In this document: one piece after another, positions 38,320 through 47,762 of the stretch
Numbering within the stretch: the stretch's first letter is position 1
How the letters are laid out: the number at the start of each line of letters is the position of its first letter
Assembly (NCBI RefSeq): GCF_000768065.1
Contig: NZ_JRKM01000001.1
Location: 1,984,001 to 2,048,000 of the forward strand
Source of the DNA: Aquabacterium sp. NJ1
GTDB taxonomy: Bacteria > Pseudomonadota > Gammaproteobacteria > Burkholderiales > Burkholderiaceae_C
Direction: 5' to 3'
Length of the DNA stretch: 64,000 nucleotides
Position numbers and translations under genes: made by a program
The notes under the pieces: generated by a model
The model's input: the letters and a program-made list of their open reading frames with translations, nothing else
Told to the model about the DNA's origin: nothing
Database searches by the model: none

Positions 38320-40764
38320 ATGGTCAAAACGTCTCGCCTCGGGCTCGTTGCACTCAACGTCATGATGACGGTGTTCTGCGCGACCACGCTGTGGCGGTCC
38401 TGGCAGGCGGACATGGCCGCCGGCAAAACACAAGCGCTGACCACGGCACGCCTGCTAGAGCAAGGCGCGACTGCCTCCTTCGACAAAATTGCCGTGGTGC
38501 TGTCCGGTGTGGCCGACCGCCTGGAACACGAGGCCACCGAGGGTGCGCAGGAGAGCGGCACGAACTTGTGGCAGACGGTAGACCAAGCCATCAGCCGCAT
38601 CCCAGACGTTCAGCAAATCGAGGTGTTCGATGCGAATGGCCAGCAGCTCTGTGGTCAACCCATGCAACGCTGCATGCACCTCGACATTTCAGCCCAAGAC
38701 TACTTCCAGCGTTTGCTCAAACAGCCAGATGAGCGTGTCGGCTTTTACGGCACCTACACAAGCCTGGCGGATGGGCAACCTTGCGTGATCATGGCGCGCG
38801 CCCTGTTTCGCGCGCCGCACGCCTTCAATGGCGTGATCATCGCCGTCATCCCCGTGTCGCGATTGAGTTCGCTGATCGCCAAGGCCAGCCTGGGACAACA
38901 TGGCATCGCCGCACTCCGCTCCAGCACATTGAATCTGGTGGTGCGCTATCCGGCAGCGCCTCCCTCGGCCAGTTTGGCCAACCAGCTCACCACCGAGCTC
39001 ACCCGGGTCATCCAGAGCGCGCCCAACGAAGGGGTGTACCGATCCACAAGTCAACTCGATGGCGTAGAGCGTGTCATCGCGTACCGGCGCATGCCCGACC
39101 TGGCACTGTATGTCATGGTTGGCAACGCGCTCGATGATTTTATGGCGGACTGGTGGTGGCATCTCGCCTGGATGATCGCCTTCCTCCTGACCTTCTTCAC
39201 GGCATCCTGGTCCTTGAGTCGGCGCACGCTTCGGCGAGCCAGGCAGTACGAGCGAACCCAAAGGCTCTACAACACCGCGCCCTGCGGGTACCACACCCTT
39301 GATCCGCACGGCCGCTACCTGAGCATCAATGACACCGAACTCACCTGGCTGGGATGCCCGCGCGACGAGGTGATCGCTCGACTGAGCCCCACCGACTTCA
39401 TGACCGAAGAGAGCCGACAGACCTTTGCGCAGAACTTTCCTGCCTTCAAGCAAAAAGGCGAACTCAACGGCCTGGAGCTGGAACTCGTGAGCCGACAAGG
39501 TGTCGTACGCCGCGTTCTGGTCAGTGCCAAGGCCGTGCAAGACAAGCAGGGCCAGTTCACCATGAGCAACTCGGTGATGCATGACATCACGCCGCTGCAT
39601 CAGGCCAGGCAGGCATTGCGCGAACAAGCACGACAGCAGGCCCTGATGCTCAATACCGACCTGATCGGCATCATGCGGCTTGTGCAGCGTAAAACCGTGT
39701 GGGCCAACCAAGGCATGACGAGAATCTTCGGTTACCCCGGCGAGGCGTGGCAGGGCATGCCCGTGCGGCAACTCCATGCCGACGAAGCGAGCTATGCGCA
39801 CGTTGGAGAAGAGGCCTATGCCGCCTTCAGGCAAGGGCGCCCCTACCGGACGCAGCTTCAGATGCGGCGCATGGACGGCAGCCTGGTCTGGATCGACGTC
39901 AGCGCTGCACGCCTGTCGGACACCACAGAAGAGGTGATGCTACTCCTAGCCGACATCACCCCCTTGAAAGAGGCCGAACAAGCCCGCTTGAAGGCCGTGG
40001 AGCTGGAGGCGCAAAACCAGCAGCTCAGGGCGCTCAGCCGCCTCAAGGACGATTTCCTGGCCAACATGTCGCACGAATTGCGCACACCGCTCAACGCGAT
40101 CATGGGCTTCACGCAGTTGCTGCAAATGCAGCGCTACGCACCCGATAGCGCCTTGTATGGCTCCGCGCTCCATCAAATCGAGTCAGGCGGGCAGCGTCTG
40201 CTGGACCTGGTGGAATCGATGCTGGCTTTCGGTCAGGTCGAAGCCGGCAAAATGCCCTTCTCACCGGCCATGATCGATGTTCAGGCGGCGCTCGACGATA
40301 TCTGCGACACCGTTCGGCCTCAAGCGCAGCAACACCAGATCGAACTGCATACAGCGATTGACCCGACCATGAGCAAGGTGGAGGTCGACCCCTTGCGCCT
40401 GCGCCAAATGGGTGTGGCGCTCGCGAGTAATGCCATCAAGTTTTCCAGACCTGGCAGCCTGGTATGGGTGCGTGCCGGCTACCTGGGCGAACTCGAGTGG
40501 TTCCTGGAGGTGGAGGATCAGGGCGCAGGCATCGCCGCATCCGACCTCTCCAGGCTGTTCACGCCCTTTGTCCAACTGAGCTCCGGCATGAGCCGCACCC
40601 ACGAGGGCGCGGGCCTGGGGCTGGCCCTGGTGCGCCACATGGCTCGGGCGCAAGGCGGCGAGGTCTATTTGCTCACACAGGAAGGCGTCGGCAGCATCTT
40701 CCGGATCGTTTTGCCTCGACAGGCTCCCGTGCCCGCCGACGCATGGGCCTCGGCCAACATTTGA
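38320..40764 (+). CDS. Membrane sensor histidine kinase with PAS domains
   Basis: About 814 residues. TM1 near 5-22 and TM2 near 280-300 enclose a large periplasmic domain of the Cache type (FYGTYTSLADGQPCVIMAR). Two PAS domains follow (TAPCGYHTLDPHGRYL and a second near residue 440), then HisKA ([20 protein letters not shown]) and HATPase ending GAGLGLALVRHMAR. There is no receiver or Hpt domain and no partner regulator beside it, so it is an orphan kinase. A GTG at 38293 is an alternative start; neither has a clear ribosome site. Confidence 0.9.
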   Translation: MVKTSRLGLVALNVMMTVFCATTLWRSWQADMAAGKTQALTTARLLEQGATASFDKIAVVLSGVADRLEHEATEGAQESGTNLWQTVDQAISRIPDVQQIEVFDANGQQLCGQPMQRCMHLDISAQDYFQRLLKQPDERVGFYGTYTSLADGQPCVIMARALFRAPHAFNGVIIAVIPVSRLSSLIAKASLGQHGIAALRSSTLNLVVRYPAAPPSASLANQLTTELTRVIQSAPNEGVYRSTSQLDGVERVIAYRRMPDLALYVMVGNALDDFMADWWWHLAWMIAFLLTFFTASWSLSRRTLRRARQYERTQRLYNTAPCGYHTLDPHGRYLSINDTELTWLGCPRDEVIARLSPTDFMTEESRQTFAQNFPAFKQKGELNGLELELVSRQGVVRRVLVSAKAVQDKQGQFTMSNSVMHDITPLHQARQALREQARQQALMLNTDLIGIMRLVQRKTVWANQGMTRIFGYPGEAWQGMPVRQLHADEASYAHVGEEAYAAFRQGRPYRTQLQMRRMDGSLVWIDVSAARLSDTTEEVMLLLADITPLKEAEQARLKAVELEAQNQQLRALSRLKDDFLANMSHELRTPLNAIMGFTQLLQMQRYAPDSALYGSALHQIESGGQRLLDLVESMLAFGQVEAGKMPFSPAMIDVQAALDDICDTVRPQAQQHQIELHTAIDPTMSKVEVDPLRLRQMGVALASNAIKFSRPGSLVWVRAGYLGELEWFLEVEDQGAGIAASDLSRLFTPFVQLSSGMSRTHEGAGLGLALVRHMARAQGGEVYLLTQEGVGSIFRIVLPRQAPVPADAWASANI

Positions 40765-40836
40765 AGCGCCGTCAAATCTTGGACAATACCGGCCTGAGCA
40801 AGTTCTGCTGAACCCGACCCTGAACAAGAAGACACC

Positions 40837-41079
40837 ATGAGCGAAGCCGCCCCCGCCCTGCCCGACCGCCTGTCCATCGACCCCTCCAGCCCTTACTTCA
40901 ACGCCGACGTGTTCCAGCACGACATCGGCATCCGCTTCAATGACAAGGAGCGCAAGGACGTCGAGGAATACTGCGTGAGCGAAGGCTGGATCAAGGTCGC
41001 CGCCGGCAAGAAGGTGGACCGCAAGGGCAAGCCCCTGATGCTCACGCTCAAGGGCAAGGTCGAAGCCTTCTACAAATGA
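40837..41079 (+). CDS. DUF3297 family protein
   Basis: An 80-residue protein matching DUF3297: LPDRLSIDPSSPYFN at the start, GIRFNDKERKDVEEYCVSEG in the middle and LKGKVEAFY at the end. The family is widespread in proteobacteria and of unknown function; the single Cys in EYCVSEG is conserved. Transcribed alone, 73 bp after the kinase gene. Confidence 0.85.
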   Translation: MSEAAPALPDRLSIDPSSPYFNADVFQHDIGIRFNDKERKDVEEYCVSEGWIKVAAGKKVDRKGKPLMLTLKGKVEAFYK

Positions 41080-41085
41080 GGCACG

Positions 41086-41102
41086 GGCGCGCGTGACGCG
41101 CC
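41086..41102. terminator. Hairpin between convergent DUF3297 and EAL genes
   Basis: GGCGCG and CGCGCC form a 6-bp GC stem with a 5-nt loop in the 23-bp gap between the two stop codons. No T-run; a weak bidirectional terminator at best. Confidence 0.3.
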
Positions 41103-42527
41103 TCAGGCCTTGACCGGATCGACCGTCTGGCCCGCGAGAGGCGGCTGCGACGCGTCCTCCTCTGCCTGGCGCGTGAGGAAGCCCTCGAAGTCCGCAATGG
41201 CCACGGGCTTGCTGAACAGATAACCCTGGAAGCGGTGGCAACCAATGGTCGTCAGGAAGCTGCGCTGGCCTTCGGTCTCCACCCCTTCGGCAATCACCTC
41301 CAGGCCCAGGTTCTGGCCCAGGCTGACCACGGTGCTGGCAATGGCCGCGTCGTTGGGGTTGGTCTGCAGGTCGCGCACAAAGGCCTGATCGATCTTGAGC
41401 TGGTCCAGCGGCAGCCGCTTGAGGTAGGACAGCGACGAGAAGCCGGTGCCGAAGTCATCGAGCGAGAAGCTCACGCCCCGCTCCTTGAGCGCCGACATCT
41501 TGGCGATGATGTCATCCACGTCGTTGACCAGCATGCTCTCGGTCAACTCCAGCTTGAGCCGGCTGGGTTCGATGCCGCAGCGATCCACGATGCTGAGCAC
41601 CTGCGCAACAAAATCGGGTTGACGAAACTGCCGCGCGCTGACGTTCACCGCCAGTTGCAAGGCCGCCGTGGCCGGGTTTTGCGCCCAGGCCGCCAGCTGC
41701 GTGCAGGCCTGCTTGAGCACCCAGTCACCCAGCGGCAGGATCAAACCGGTCTGCTCGGCCATGGGGATGAACTCACCCGGCGACACCATGCCGTGGCGCG
41801 GGTGTTTCCAGCGCACCAGGGCCTCGGCACCAATGACACGGCCATCCGCATGCACCTGCGGCTGGTAGTGCAACAGGAACTGGCCTTCGATCAAGGCGGT
41901 ACGGAAGTCGGCCTCCAGCGCATTGCGGGCGTTCACGTCGGCCTGCATGACCTGCAGGACCATGTAGAGCGTGGCCACGGCAAAGATGTCATTGCCCCAG
42001 GCATTGAGGGCGCGCACATCATCGGGCTGCACATAAGCAGGCGCCACACCAAAACGCGTCAGATCCAGAAAGACAAAGGCCGCAAAGAAGAGCAGCGGCA
42101 CGCCATGGCGCAACACGCTGTGGCGACCACGCAGCAACAGGTATGCGCCAGCCCCCAATGAGGGCAACAGGTGATGGGTGGAGCGCGGCACCTTGTCCGA
42201 GGGCACGTCGATCACCAGGCAGATGCCGATCAGGGTGACGAACAGCGTGCCCAGCACCAGCATGCCCGCCGCATGGGCCTTCTGCCTGCGCGTCAGCACC
42301 ACCCCGACGATGCCGGTGGCCAGCAGCCACAGCTCCATGGGCACGGCCAGCCATTGCGCACGCAGGGCAAACAAAATGGCCCACCCTGCCCCCGCCACGA
42401 TCAGGAAGGAGCAGCCGATGAGCACCATCAGCTCGATGCGGCGCTGATGCTTGTCGCTGGGACTGCGCCAGACGCCGCTGCTGTTTTGTTTGGCTGGTTT
42501 GCCCGCTTGCTGGCCAGAAAAAAGCAT
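41103..42527 (-). CDS. Membrane EAL-domain cyclic-di-GMP phosphodiesterase
   Basis: A 474-residue protein. Residues 35-195 hold about five or six TM segments with short loops, a membrane sensor of MASE-like layout. The EAL domain follows with EALVRW (235-240), later DDFGTGFSSLSYLK and KIDQAFV, so catalytic residues for c-di-GMP hydrolysis are present. No GGDEF domain. Two cyclase genes lie further along the window. Confidence 0.92.
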   Translation of the reverse strand: MLFSGQQAGKPAKQNSSGVWRSPSDKHQRRIELMVLIGCSFLIVAGAGWAILFALRAQWLAVPMELWLLATGIVGVVLTRRQKAHAAGMLVLGTLFVTLIGICLVIDVPSDKVPRSTHHLLPSLGAGAYLLLRGRHSVLRHGVPLLFFAAFVFLDLTRFGVAPAYVQPDDVRALNAWGNDIFAVATLYMVLQVMQADVNARNALEADFRTALIEGQFLLHYQPQVHADGRVIGAEALVRWKHPRHGMVSPGEFIPMAEQTGLILPLGDWVLKQACTQLAAWAQNPATAALQLAVNVSARQFRQPDFVAQVLSIVDRCGIEPSRLKLELTESMLVNDVDDIIAKMSALKERGVSFSLDDFGTGFSSLSYLKRLPLDQLKIDQAFVRDLQTNPNDAAIASTVVSLGQNLGLEVIAEGVETEGQRSFLTTIGCHRFQGYLFSKPVAIADFEGFLTRQAEEDASQPPLAGQTVDPVKA

Positions 42528-42818
42528 GTAGGCTTGAGCGAGGAGGGATGAAGGTTACACGTTATATCGGATGCAGGCGCGCGCCCCTTGAGGGTAAGTG
42601 CCAAGCATCGCCATAGCGTGAACAATGCGCGCGCATCAGCGCGCATCGGCCATCAACGCCATCGCCCTACCCTTCTTGTATTCGGACAAGATGACCGTGA
42701 ACGTGGCGCCGTCTTCACACAAGCACCGCTTCAAGGTCCGCTCGCTGAGGTTGACCATGTGCGCCACCTGGCGGCACAGGCGCGTTAGAGTGGGGGCGAA
42801 CCCCTTGCTCTGCGCCCA
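42528..42818. other. Divergent intergenic region without recognisable gene
   Basis: This 291-bp stretch separates the EAL and RNB genes. It contains a 9-bp direct repeat GCGCGCATC (42629-42637 and 42639-42647) but no gene or promoter I can defend. Confidence 0.5.
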
Positions 42819-44297
42819 ATGACCTCTTCACAAAATCGCCACCACCATCGCACCGACCTGGCCCGCATCGCCGTGGAGGCCATGATCGAACGGGGCCTGG
42901 AGCCCAGCTTTCCGGTCAGCGTTCAGCGCCAGCTCGATGCCCTCACGGGCCCCGCGCAAGATGCTGACCCGCTCATCCGCGATCTGCGCGCCCTGCCCTG
43001 GTGTTCCATCGACAACGATGATTCGCTGGACCTGGACCAGCTCACCGTGAGCGAGCCACTGGCCGATGGTGCCGTCAGGATCATGGTGGCCGTGGCCGAC
43101 GTCGACAGCCTGGTCGACAAGGGCTCGCCCATTGACGAGCATGCGCGCATCAACACCACCTCGGTCTACACCTCGGCCAGGATCTTTCCGATGCTGCCCG
43201 AGCGGCTGTCCACCGACCTGACCTCGCTGAACCTGAACGAAGACCGACTGGCCATCGTCACCGAGATGACCATCGCGGCCGATGCGGCCATCACGCACGC
43301 CAGCGTCTACCGAGGCCTGGTGCGCAACAAGGCCAAGCTCGCCTATGACGCCATCTCCGCATGGATCGATGGGCGGGGCCCTTTGCCGGATGCCGCCCGC
43401 ACCGTGCCCGAGATCGAAGGCCAGTTGCGCCAGCAGGACGAGGTCGCGCAGCGCCTGCGCAAGCAGCGCCATGCACAAGGCTCGCTGGAGCTGGAGACCT
43501 TTCAGCCGCGTGCGGTGTTTGAAGGCGAGCGCGTGGTGGACATCCGCCAGCAGGTCCAGAACCGCGGGCGGCAGCTGATCGAGGAATTCATGATCGCCGC
43601 CAACACCTGCACCGCCAATTTCCTGGCCCGCCATGGCGGGGCCTCGTTGCGCCGTGTCGTGCGCTCACCGGAGCGCTGGCTGCGCCTGGTCGAGCTGGCA
43701 AGCAAATACGGCGAGACCTTGCCCAGGACACCCGACTCGCGCGCCCTTGAAGCCTTTCTGGCGCGACGCCATCGGGCCGACCCCTTGCGCTTTCCAGACC
43801 TGTCGCTGGTCGTGGTCAAGCTGATGGGCGCGGGCGAGTATGTGGTGGAGCGCGCCAGCAACGAGCCCATCGGCCACTTTGGCCTGGCCCTGCATGACTA
43901 CACGCACTCGACGGCCCCCAATCGACGCTACCCTGATCTGATCACGCTGCGCATGCTCAAGAGCCTGCTCAAAGGCGACAAGGCCCCGTACAGCGCCGAC
44001 GAGCTGCAGGCCCTGGCCATTCATTGCACCAACCAGGAAGACGCTGCACGCAAGGTGGAGCGTCGGGTGCGCAAGTCCGAAGCGGCGCTGTTTCTGGAGT
44101 CCCGCATTGGCGAAGTCTTCGATGCCATCGTGACCGGCCGCACCGACAGTGGCACCTGGGTGCGCCTGATCACGCCGCCAGCCGAAGGCATGCTGGTGGG
44201 CCATGTGCCCGAACTGGACGTGGGCCAGACCTTGCGTGTCAAACTGAAGGACACCAATGTCGAGCGCGGCTTCATTGACTTTGCCGCCATTGCTTGA
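42819..44297 (+). CDS. RNB-domain exoribonuclease (RNase II-type)
   Basis: A 492-residue ribonuclease. The RNB catalytic motif appears as DNDDSLDLDQ (residues about 66-75) with the four metal-binding aspartates, and later HSTAPNRRYPDL is the family's conserved RNA-contact segment. The C-terminal S1-like part ends the protein. It lacks the N-terminal cold-shock domains of E. coli RNase II/R and is shorter (644 and 813 residues there), so it is a compact form. It probably degrades RNA 3' to 5' in the cytoplasm. Confidence 0.92.
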   Translation: MTSSQNRHHHRTDLARIAVEAMIERGLEPSFPVSVQRQLDALTGPAQDADPLIRDLRALPWCSIDNDDSLDLDQLTVSEPLADGAVRIMVAVADVDSLVDKGSPIDEHARINTTSVYTSARIFPMLPERLSTDLTSLNLNEDRLAIVTEMTIAADAAITHASVYRGLVRNKAKLAYDAISAWIDGRGPLPDAARTVPEIEGQLRQQDEVAQRLRKQRHAQGSLELETFQPRAVFEGERVVDIRQQVQNRGRQLIEEFMIAANTCTANFLARHGGASLRRVVRSPERWLRLVELASKYGETLPRTPDSRALEAFLARRHRADPLRFPDLSLVVVKLMGAGEYVVERASNEPIGHFGLALHDYTHSTAPNRRYPDLITLRMLKSLLKGDKAPYSADELQALAIHCTNQEDAARKVERRVRKSEAALFLESRIGEVFDAIVTGRTDSGTWVRLITPPAEGMLVGHVPELDVGQTLRVKLKDTNVERGFIDFAAIA

Positions 44298-44326
44298 ACA
44301 CCACCTTTGCTCACGGAAATCAAACC

Positions 44327-44824
44327 ATGGTGAACCTGCACAGACGCCACTGCACTCGCACCCTCGCGCTGGCTGCCGCCAGCATGGCCTTGACCGGCTG
44401 CGCCAGCTTGACGGGCGCCGAGGCCGTGCGCGTGAACGTGGTCGGGCTGGAGCCCCTGCCCGGCGAGTTGATGGAAGCGCGCATGGCGCTCAAGCTGCGC
44501 GTGCAGAATCCCGGCGACACGGCGGTGGACTACGACGGCATCTCGGTGGAGCTGGACGTGCGCGGCAACAGCTTTGCCAGCGGCGTCAGCCCCGAAAAGG
44601 GCAGCATCCCGCGCTTTGGTGAGGTGCTGATCTCGGTGCCGGTCTCGGTGTCGGCGCTGGCCGTCTTGCGCCAGGTGGCCGGCATCGCCGGTGGCAGCAA
44701 CAGCAATGGCAGCAACCGCATCGAATACGCGCTGCGTGGTCGCCTGGCGGGCAGCGGCTTTGGCGGGGCTCGGTTTTCGTCCAGTGGCGAGGTCGAGTTG
44801 CCCAAGGGGCTGATGGGCCGGTAA
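44327..44824 (+). CDS. LEA14/WHy-domain lipoprotein
   Basis: A 165-residue lipoprotein. The signal peptide ends in a LTGC lipobox (Cys25). The mature part matches water-stress/hypersensitive-response (LEA type 2) domains: MEARMALKLRVQNPGDTAVDYDGISVELDV in spirit, with alternating strands. ATG 44327 is 29 bp after the RNB stop; a TTG overlap start at 44294 is less likely. Such proteins occur in the periplasm of many proteobacteria with unknown role in desiccation tolerance. Confidence 0.8.
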   Translation: MVNLHRRHCTRTLALAAASMALTGCASLTGAEAVRVNVVGLEPLPGELMEARMALKLRVQNPGDTAVDYDGISVELDVRGNSFASGVSPEKGSIPRFGEVLISVPVSVSALAVLRQVAGIAGGSNSNGSNRIEYALRGRLAGSGFGGARFSSSGEVELPKGLMGR

Positions 44825-44960
44825 GCATGCAACACCAACCAGGCAACACCTCTCATGCAAACAAAGCCTGGTTACAACTTCACACGGCAACAGGCCATCC
44901 AAGGTGCATGCTCGTGCGTTGTAAGCCCATGCGCTGCTGTTTTAGCGCCAGGAGAAGACC

Positions 44961-45695
44961 ATGTCCGAAGAAACAAAGCCCAGTAGCAACGTCACTGTCC
45001 AGATCCCCCGCACCGCCCTGTTTGCCGGAGGCGGTCTCGCCCTGGCCGGCCTGGGGCTGGCGGCCGGCATGATGCTGCGCTCGCCCTCCACGCCTTCCGC
45101 GCCGGCCGATGCACAGCAAGCCTTGGTGCAGGCCTCGGGCCCCGTGGCGGCCAATGGCGAGCAAGGCAAAGCCCCTGCAGGCAAGGAGGCCGCCACCGCG
45201 AACGCTGGCAGCCACAAGCGTGAAGCCCGCCATCAGGCCGCTTACGAGGGCGGCGAGCAAAACGCCCAACCCATGTCGCCTGAGCTCAGCGGCCGCCCGG
45301 CCGTGGCCTGCGCCAACTGCGGCGTGATCGAAGCCGTGCGCGCCGTGCAGCAAAAGGGCCAAGGCTCCGGCGTGGGTGCCGTGGCCGGTGGCGTGCTCGG
45401 TGGCGTCGTGGGCAACCAGATGGGCAAGGGCAGCGGCAAGACGGCCATGACCGTGCTGGGCGCCATTGGCGGCGGCCTGGCCGGCAATGAGGTCGAGAAG
45501 CAGACGCGCACCGTCACCGTTTATGAAGTGCGCGTGCGCATGGACGACGGCAGCGAGCGCACCTTCACGCAAAGCACCGAGCCCACGCCCGGCACGCGCG
45601 TGGAAGTCAATGGCCACAGCTTCCGCGCCATCGAGGCCGGCGCTGACAGCGGCCGCCCTGCCACCATCCAGACCTCGGGCTCAGGCGGCGTCTGA
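44961..45695 (+). CDS. Glycine-zipper outer-membrane/periplasmic protein
   Basis: A 244-residue protein. One TM near 19-40 anchors it, followed by an Ala/Gln-rich linker, CANCGVIEAV (residues 117-126), and the glycine zipper GAVAGGVLGGVVGNQMGKGSG and GAIGGGLAGNEVEK, as in the 17-kDa surface antigen family. A small strand-rich domain ends it. CCAGGAGAAGACC precedes the ATG. The end overlaps the convergent GGDEF gene by 15 bp. Confidence 0.83.
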   Translation: MSEETKPSSNVTVQIPRTALFAGGGLALAGLGLAAGMMLRSPSTPSAPADAQQALVQASGPVAANGEQGKAPAGKEAATANAGSHKREARHQAAYEGGEQNAQPMSPELSGRPAVACANCGVIEAVRAVQQKGQGSGVGAVAGGVLGGVVGNQMGKGSGKTAMTVLGAIGGGLAGNEVEKQTRTVTVYEVRVRMDDGSERTFTQSTEPTPGTRVEVNGHSFRAIEAGADSGRPATIQTSGSGGV

Positions 45696-47453
45696 CACCG
45701 CCATTTCGGTGCGGTTGCGGCCCGCGTGCTTGGCCTTGTACATGGCGTCATCGGCGCGGGCCAGCAAGGTGTCGAGCGCCAGGCCGTGCGTACCTGAGGC
45801 CGCCAGGCCCACGCTCACCGTGAGGTGAAGCGGGGGCTGCCCCTCGCCCAGCGCGATCTCCTGCGAGGCCAGCGCCTCACGCAGACGTTCGGCAAAGCGC
45901 CAGCCGTCATCGGGCTCGCAGTGGGTCAGCAAGACCACGAACTCTTCACCACCCAGGCGCGCCACCAGATCGCCCTGGCGCCGGGAGTGCTTGAGCGTAT
46001 GGGCCACGGCCTTCAAGGCCTGGTCACCTGCGGCATGGCCTGCGGTGTCATTGATCTTCTTGAAGAAGTCCACATCCAGCAGCATCAGCACCAGCTGAAA
46101 ACCATGGCGGCGGGCGCGCGCCAGCTCCGCTTCGGCGGCTTCGAAGAACGCGCGGCGGTTGGGCAAGCCTGTGAGGAAGTCCGTGGTGGACTGCTCGCGC
46201 AGGCTGACGATCAGCTTGTCGCGCTCCAGCTCCAACGCGGCACGCGCCTCGCTCTGCTGCTTCAAGGCGTTGATGCCACCAAAGACTTCGGCGAACTCGT
46301 CACCCGCCACGGCCTTGGGCAGCTCGCGGCTCAGATCACCCGCGCTCATGGCATGTAGCACTTCAGCCGCCTGAGACAGGGGCTGGACAAAGCGCTGATG
46401 CGCCACACGCAACAGCAGCAAGATCAGCCCCATCAACAGCGAGGTGGTGACCAGCACGCCCGCCAGCCATTGCCGCGAACTGGCCTGCGCGCGGGCGCAA
46501 TGCCGCTCGGCACTGTCGAGCAAGGCGTCACGCAGCGCCAGGATGGCATTCATGTCCGGCACATAGGCCGCAGCGAACTCTGCCGGCGTCATCGCGACCG
46601 GGGCCGCATCCCTGCCGCTTGCCAGCACCTTGTCGACCAGGCGGGTGGCCTTGTCAAAGTAGTCGCGCTCCATGACCGCGAGCGCGACCTGAACCGCATC
46701 CCCTGCGTCGAACTGCCCGACCCGCAAGTCCAGCAGGTGCCGCAGCTGCTCGATGCGCCCCTTGACGCGCTCGACCGCAGCCAGCTCATCGGGCGTGAAG
46801 CGCTGCTGCCGCGTCAGGGCCGGCGTGAACAGGGAGCCCAGCTGGCCCGCATATTCGCGCAGCTCGGCTGACAGGCGAGCCGCCCACACGGATGAACCCA
46901 GCGTCGGGTCGGCCAGTTGCGCGTCATCGGTCAGCACCGTGATGGCCGATGCCAGCAAGGGCACCAGGTCCACCATGCCCCGTACGCTGTCACGGATGGC
47001 ATCGGGCTGGCGCTGAGCCAGTGGCAAGGCGGCTTGCCGATCAACGGCCGCCCGTGCCAGCCTGAGCCCCTCCAGCAAGGCATCGGCTTCACGCTGCACC
47101 CGCTGGTAGCGTGCCTGACCGGCCTCGTGCTGCCAGACCTGCCGAAAGTTGGCCAGGGCCTGATCCGTGCGCGAGCGCGCTATGGCCAAAGCCTCGCGCA
47201 GACGCGGGCTGCCCGAGGGCGTCTCGTCGCCCAGCACCCCATTGGCCGGGCCGCGTTCGCGAGAGACCATCTCCATCGCGACCAGTGCCAGCCGCAAGCG
47301 GGCAACCGCCTGCTGCCCTTCTTCGGCACGTTGCAGCTGGCGCCACTCCATCTGCACCAGGCGGGCTTCCATGAGCAAAAACACCAGCACCAGGCTCACG
47401 GCCATCAGCCGGAACCAGCCTCGCAGGGTCAGGGTACGTTTGAGTCTGTCCAT
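45681..47453 (-). CDS. Membrane diguanylate cyclase (HAMP-GGDEF)
   Basis: About 590 residues. TM1 near 15-32, a long helical periplasmic domain, TM2 near 310-330, HAMP and a GGDEF domain with ARLGGEEFVVLL. An RQGD motif five residues upstream of GGEEF is the product-inhibition I-site, so the enzyme should be feedback-regulated. ATG 47453 is preferred over 47489, because the latter would put a basic stretch ahead of the TM start. It produces c-di-GMP. Confidence 0.92.
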   Translation of the reverse strand: MDRLKRTLTLRGWFRLMAVSLVLVFLLMEARLVQMEWRQLQRAEEGQQAVARLRLALVAMEMVSRERGPANGVLGDETPSGSPRLREALAIARSRTDQALANFRQVWQHEAGQARYQRVQREADALLEGLRLARAAVDRQAALPLAQRQPDAIRDSVRGMVDLVPLLASAITVLTDDAQLADPTLGSSVWAARLSAELREYAGQLGSLFTPALTRQQRFTPDELAAVERVKGRIEQLRHLLDLRVGQFDAGDAVQVALAVMERDYFDKATRLVDKVLASGRDAAPVAMTPAEFAAAYVPDMNAILALRDALLDSAERHCARAQASSRQWLAGVLVTTSLLMGLILLLLRVAHQRFVQPLSQAAEVLHAMSAGDLSRELPKAVAGDEFAEVFGGINALKQQSEARAALELERDKLIVSLREQSTTDFLTGLPNRRAFFEAAEAELARARRHGFQLVLMLLDVDFFKKINDTAGHAAGDQALKAVAHTLKHSRRQGDLVARLGGEEFVVLLTHCEPDDGWRFAERLREALASQEIALGEGQPPLHLTVSVGLAASGTHGLALDTLLARADDAMYKAKHAGRNRTEMAVSDAA

Positions 47454-47762
47454 TGTCAGTCGGGTGGCGCGCCATGCACAGCGCACCAAGTCGACTGTAT
47501 CAACAAGACGTGACGACTGCTGCAGCGCAGCATCACATCAGCCCTTTTGCCGCCTTTGCCGACAAAAAGGTATCGGCCACGACAAAGCGCCATTCGCACA
47601 GGAATCCCATTTGACAATGAGAGTTTTCAAATATACATTCCCCACCGTTTCGTCGCTTGATGCACGTCAACCGTGATCCAGTGACAAAGTACCTTCCAGG
47701 TTGAATGGCCCCCGGGCTACAAAACCAGACGCAGCCAACTGGACCAGCAGGAGACAAGCAGC
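47454..47762. other. Divergent regulatory region of the GGDEF and monooxygenase genes
   Basis: A 309-bp stretch with no protein-coding gene. It holds a good sigma-70 promoter reading right (47611-47639) and an unusually AT-rich patch around it (ATATACATTC). Nothing else I can name. Confidence 0.5.
47611..47639 (+). promoter_or_regulatory. Predicted sigma-70 promoter of the monooxygenase gene
   Basis: TTGACA (47611-47616), 17-bp spacer, TACATT (47634-47639). The -35 is perfect. The start point would leave a leader of about 115 nt before ATG 47763. Confidence 0.5.

Noticed and set aside
42629..42647. Direct repeat GCGCGCATC twice
   Set aside because: Only two copies of 9 bp in GC-rich DNA; no CRISPR or iteron pattern follows.
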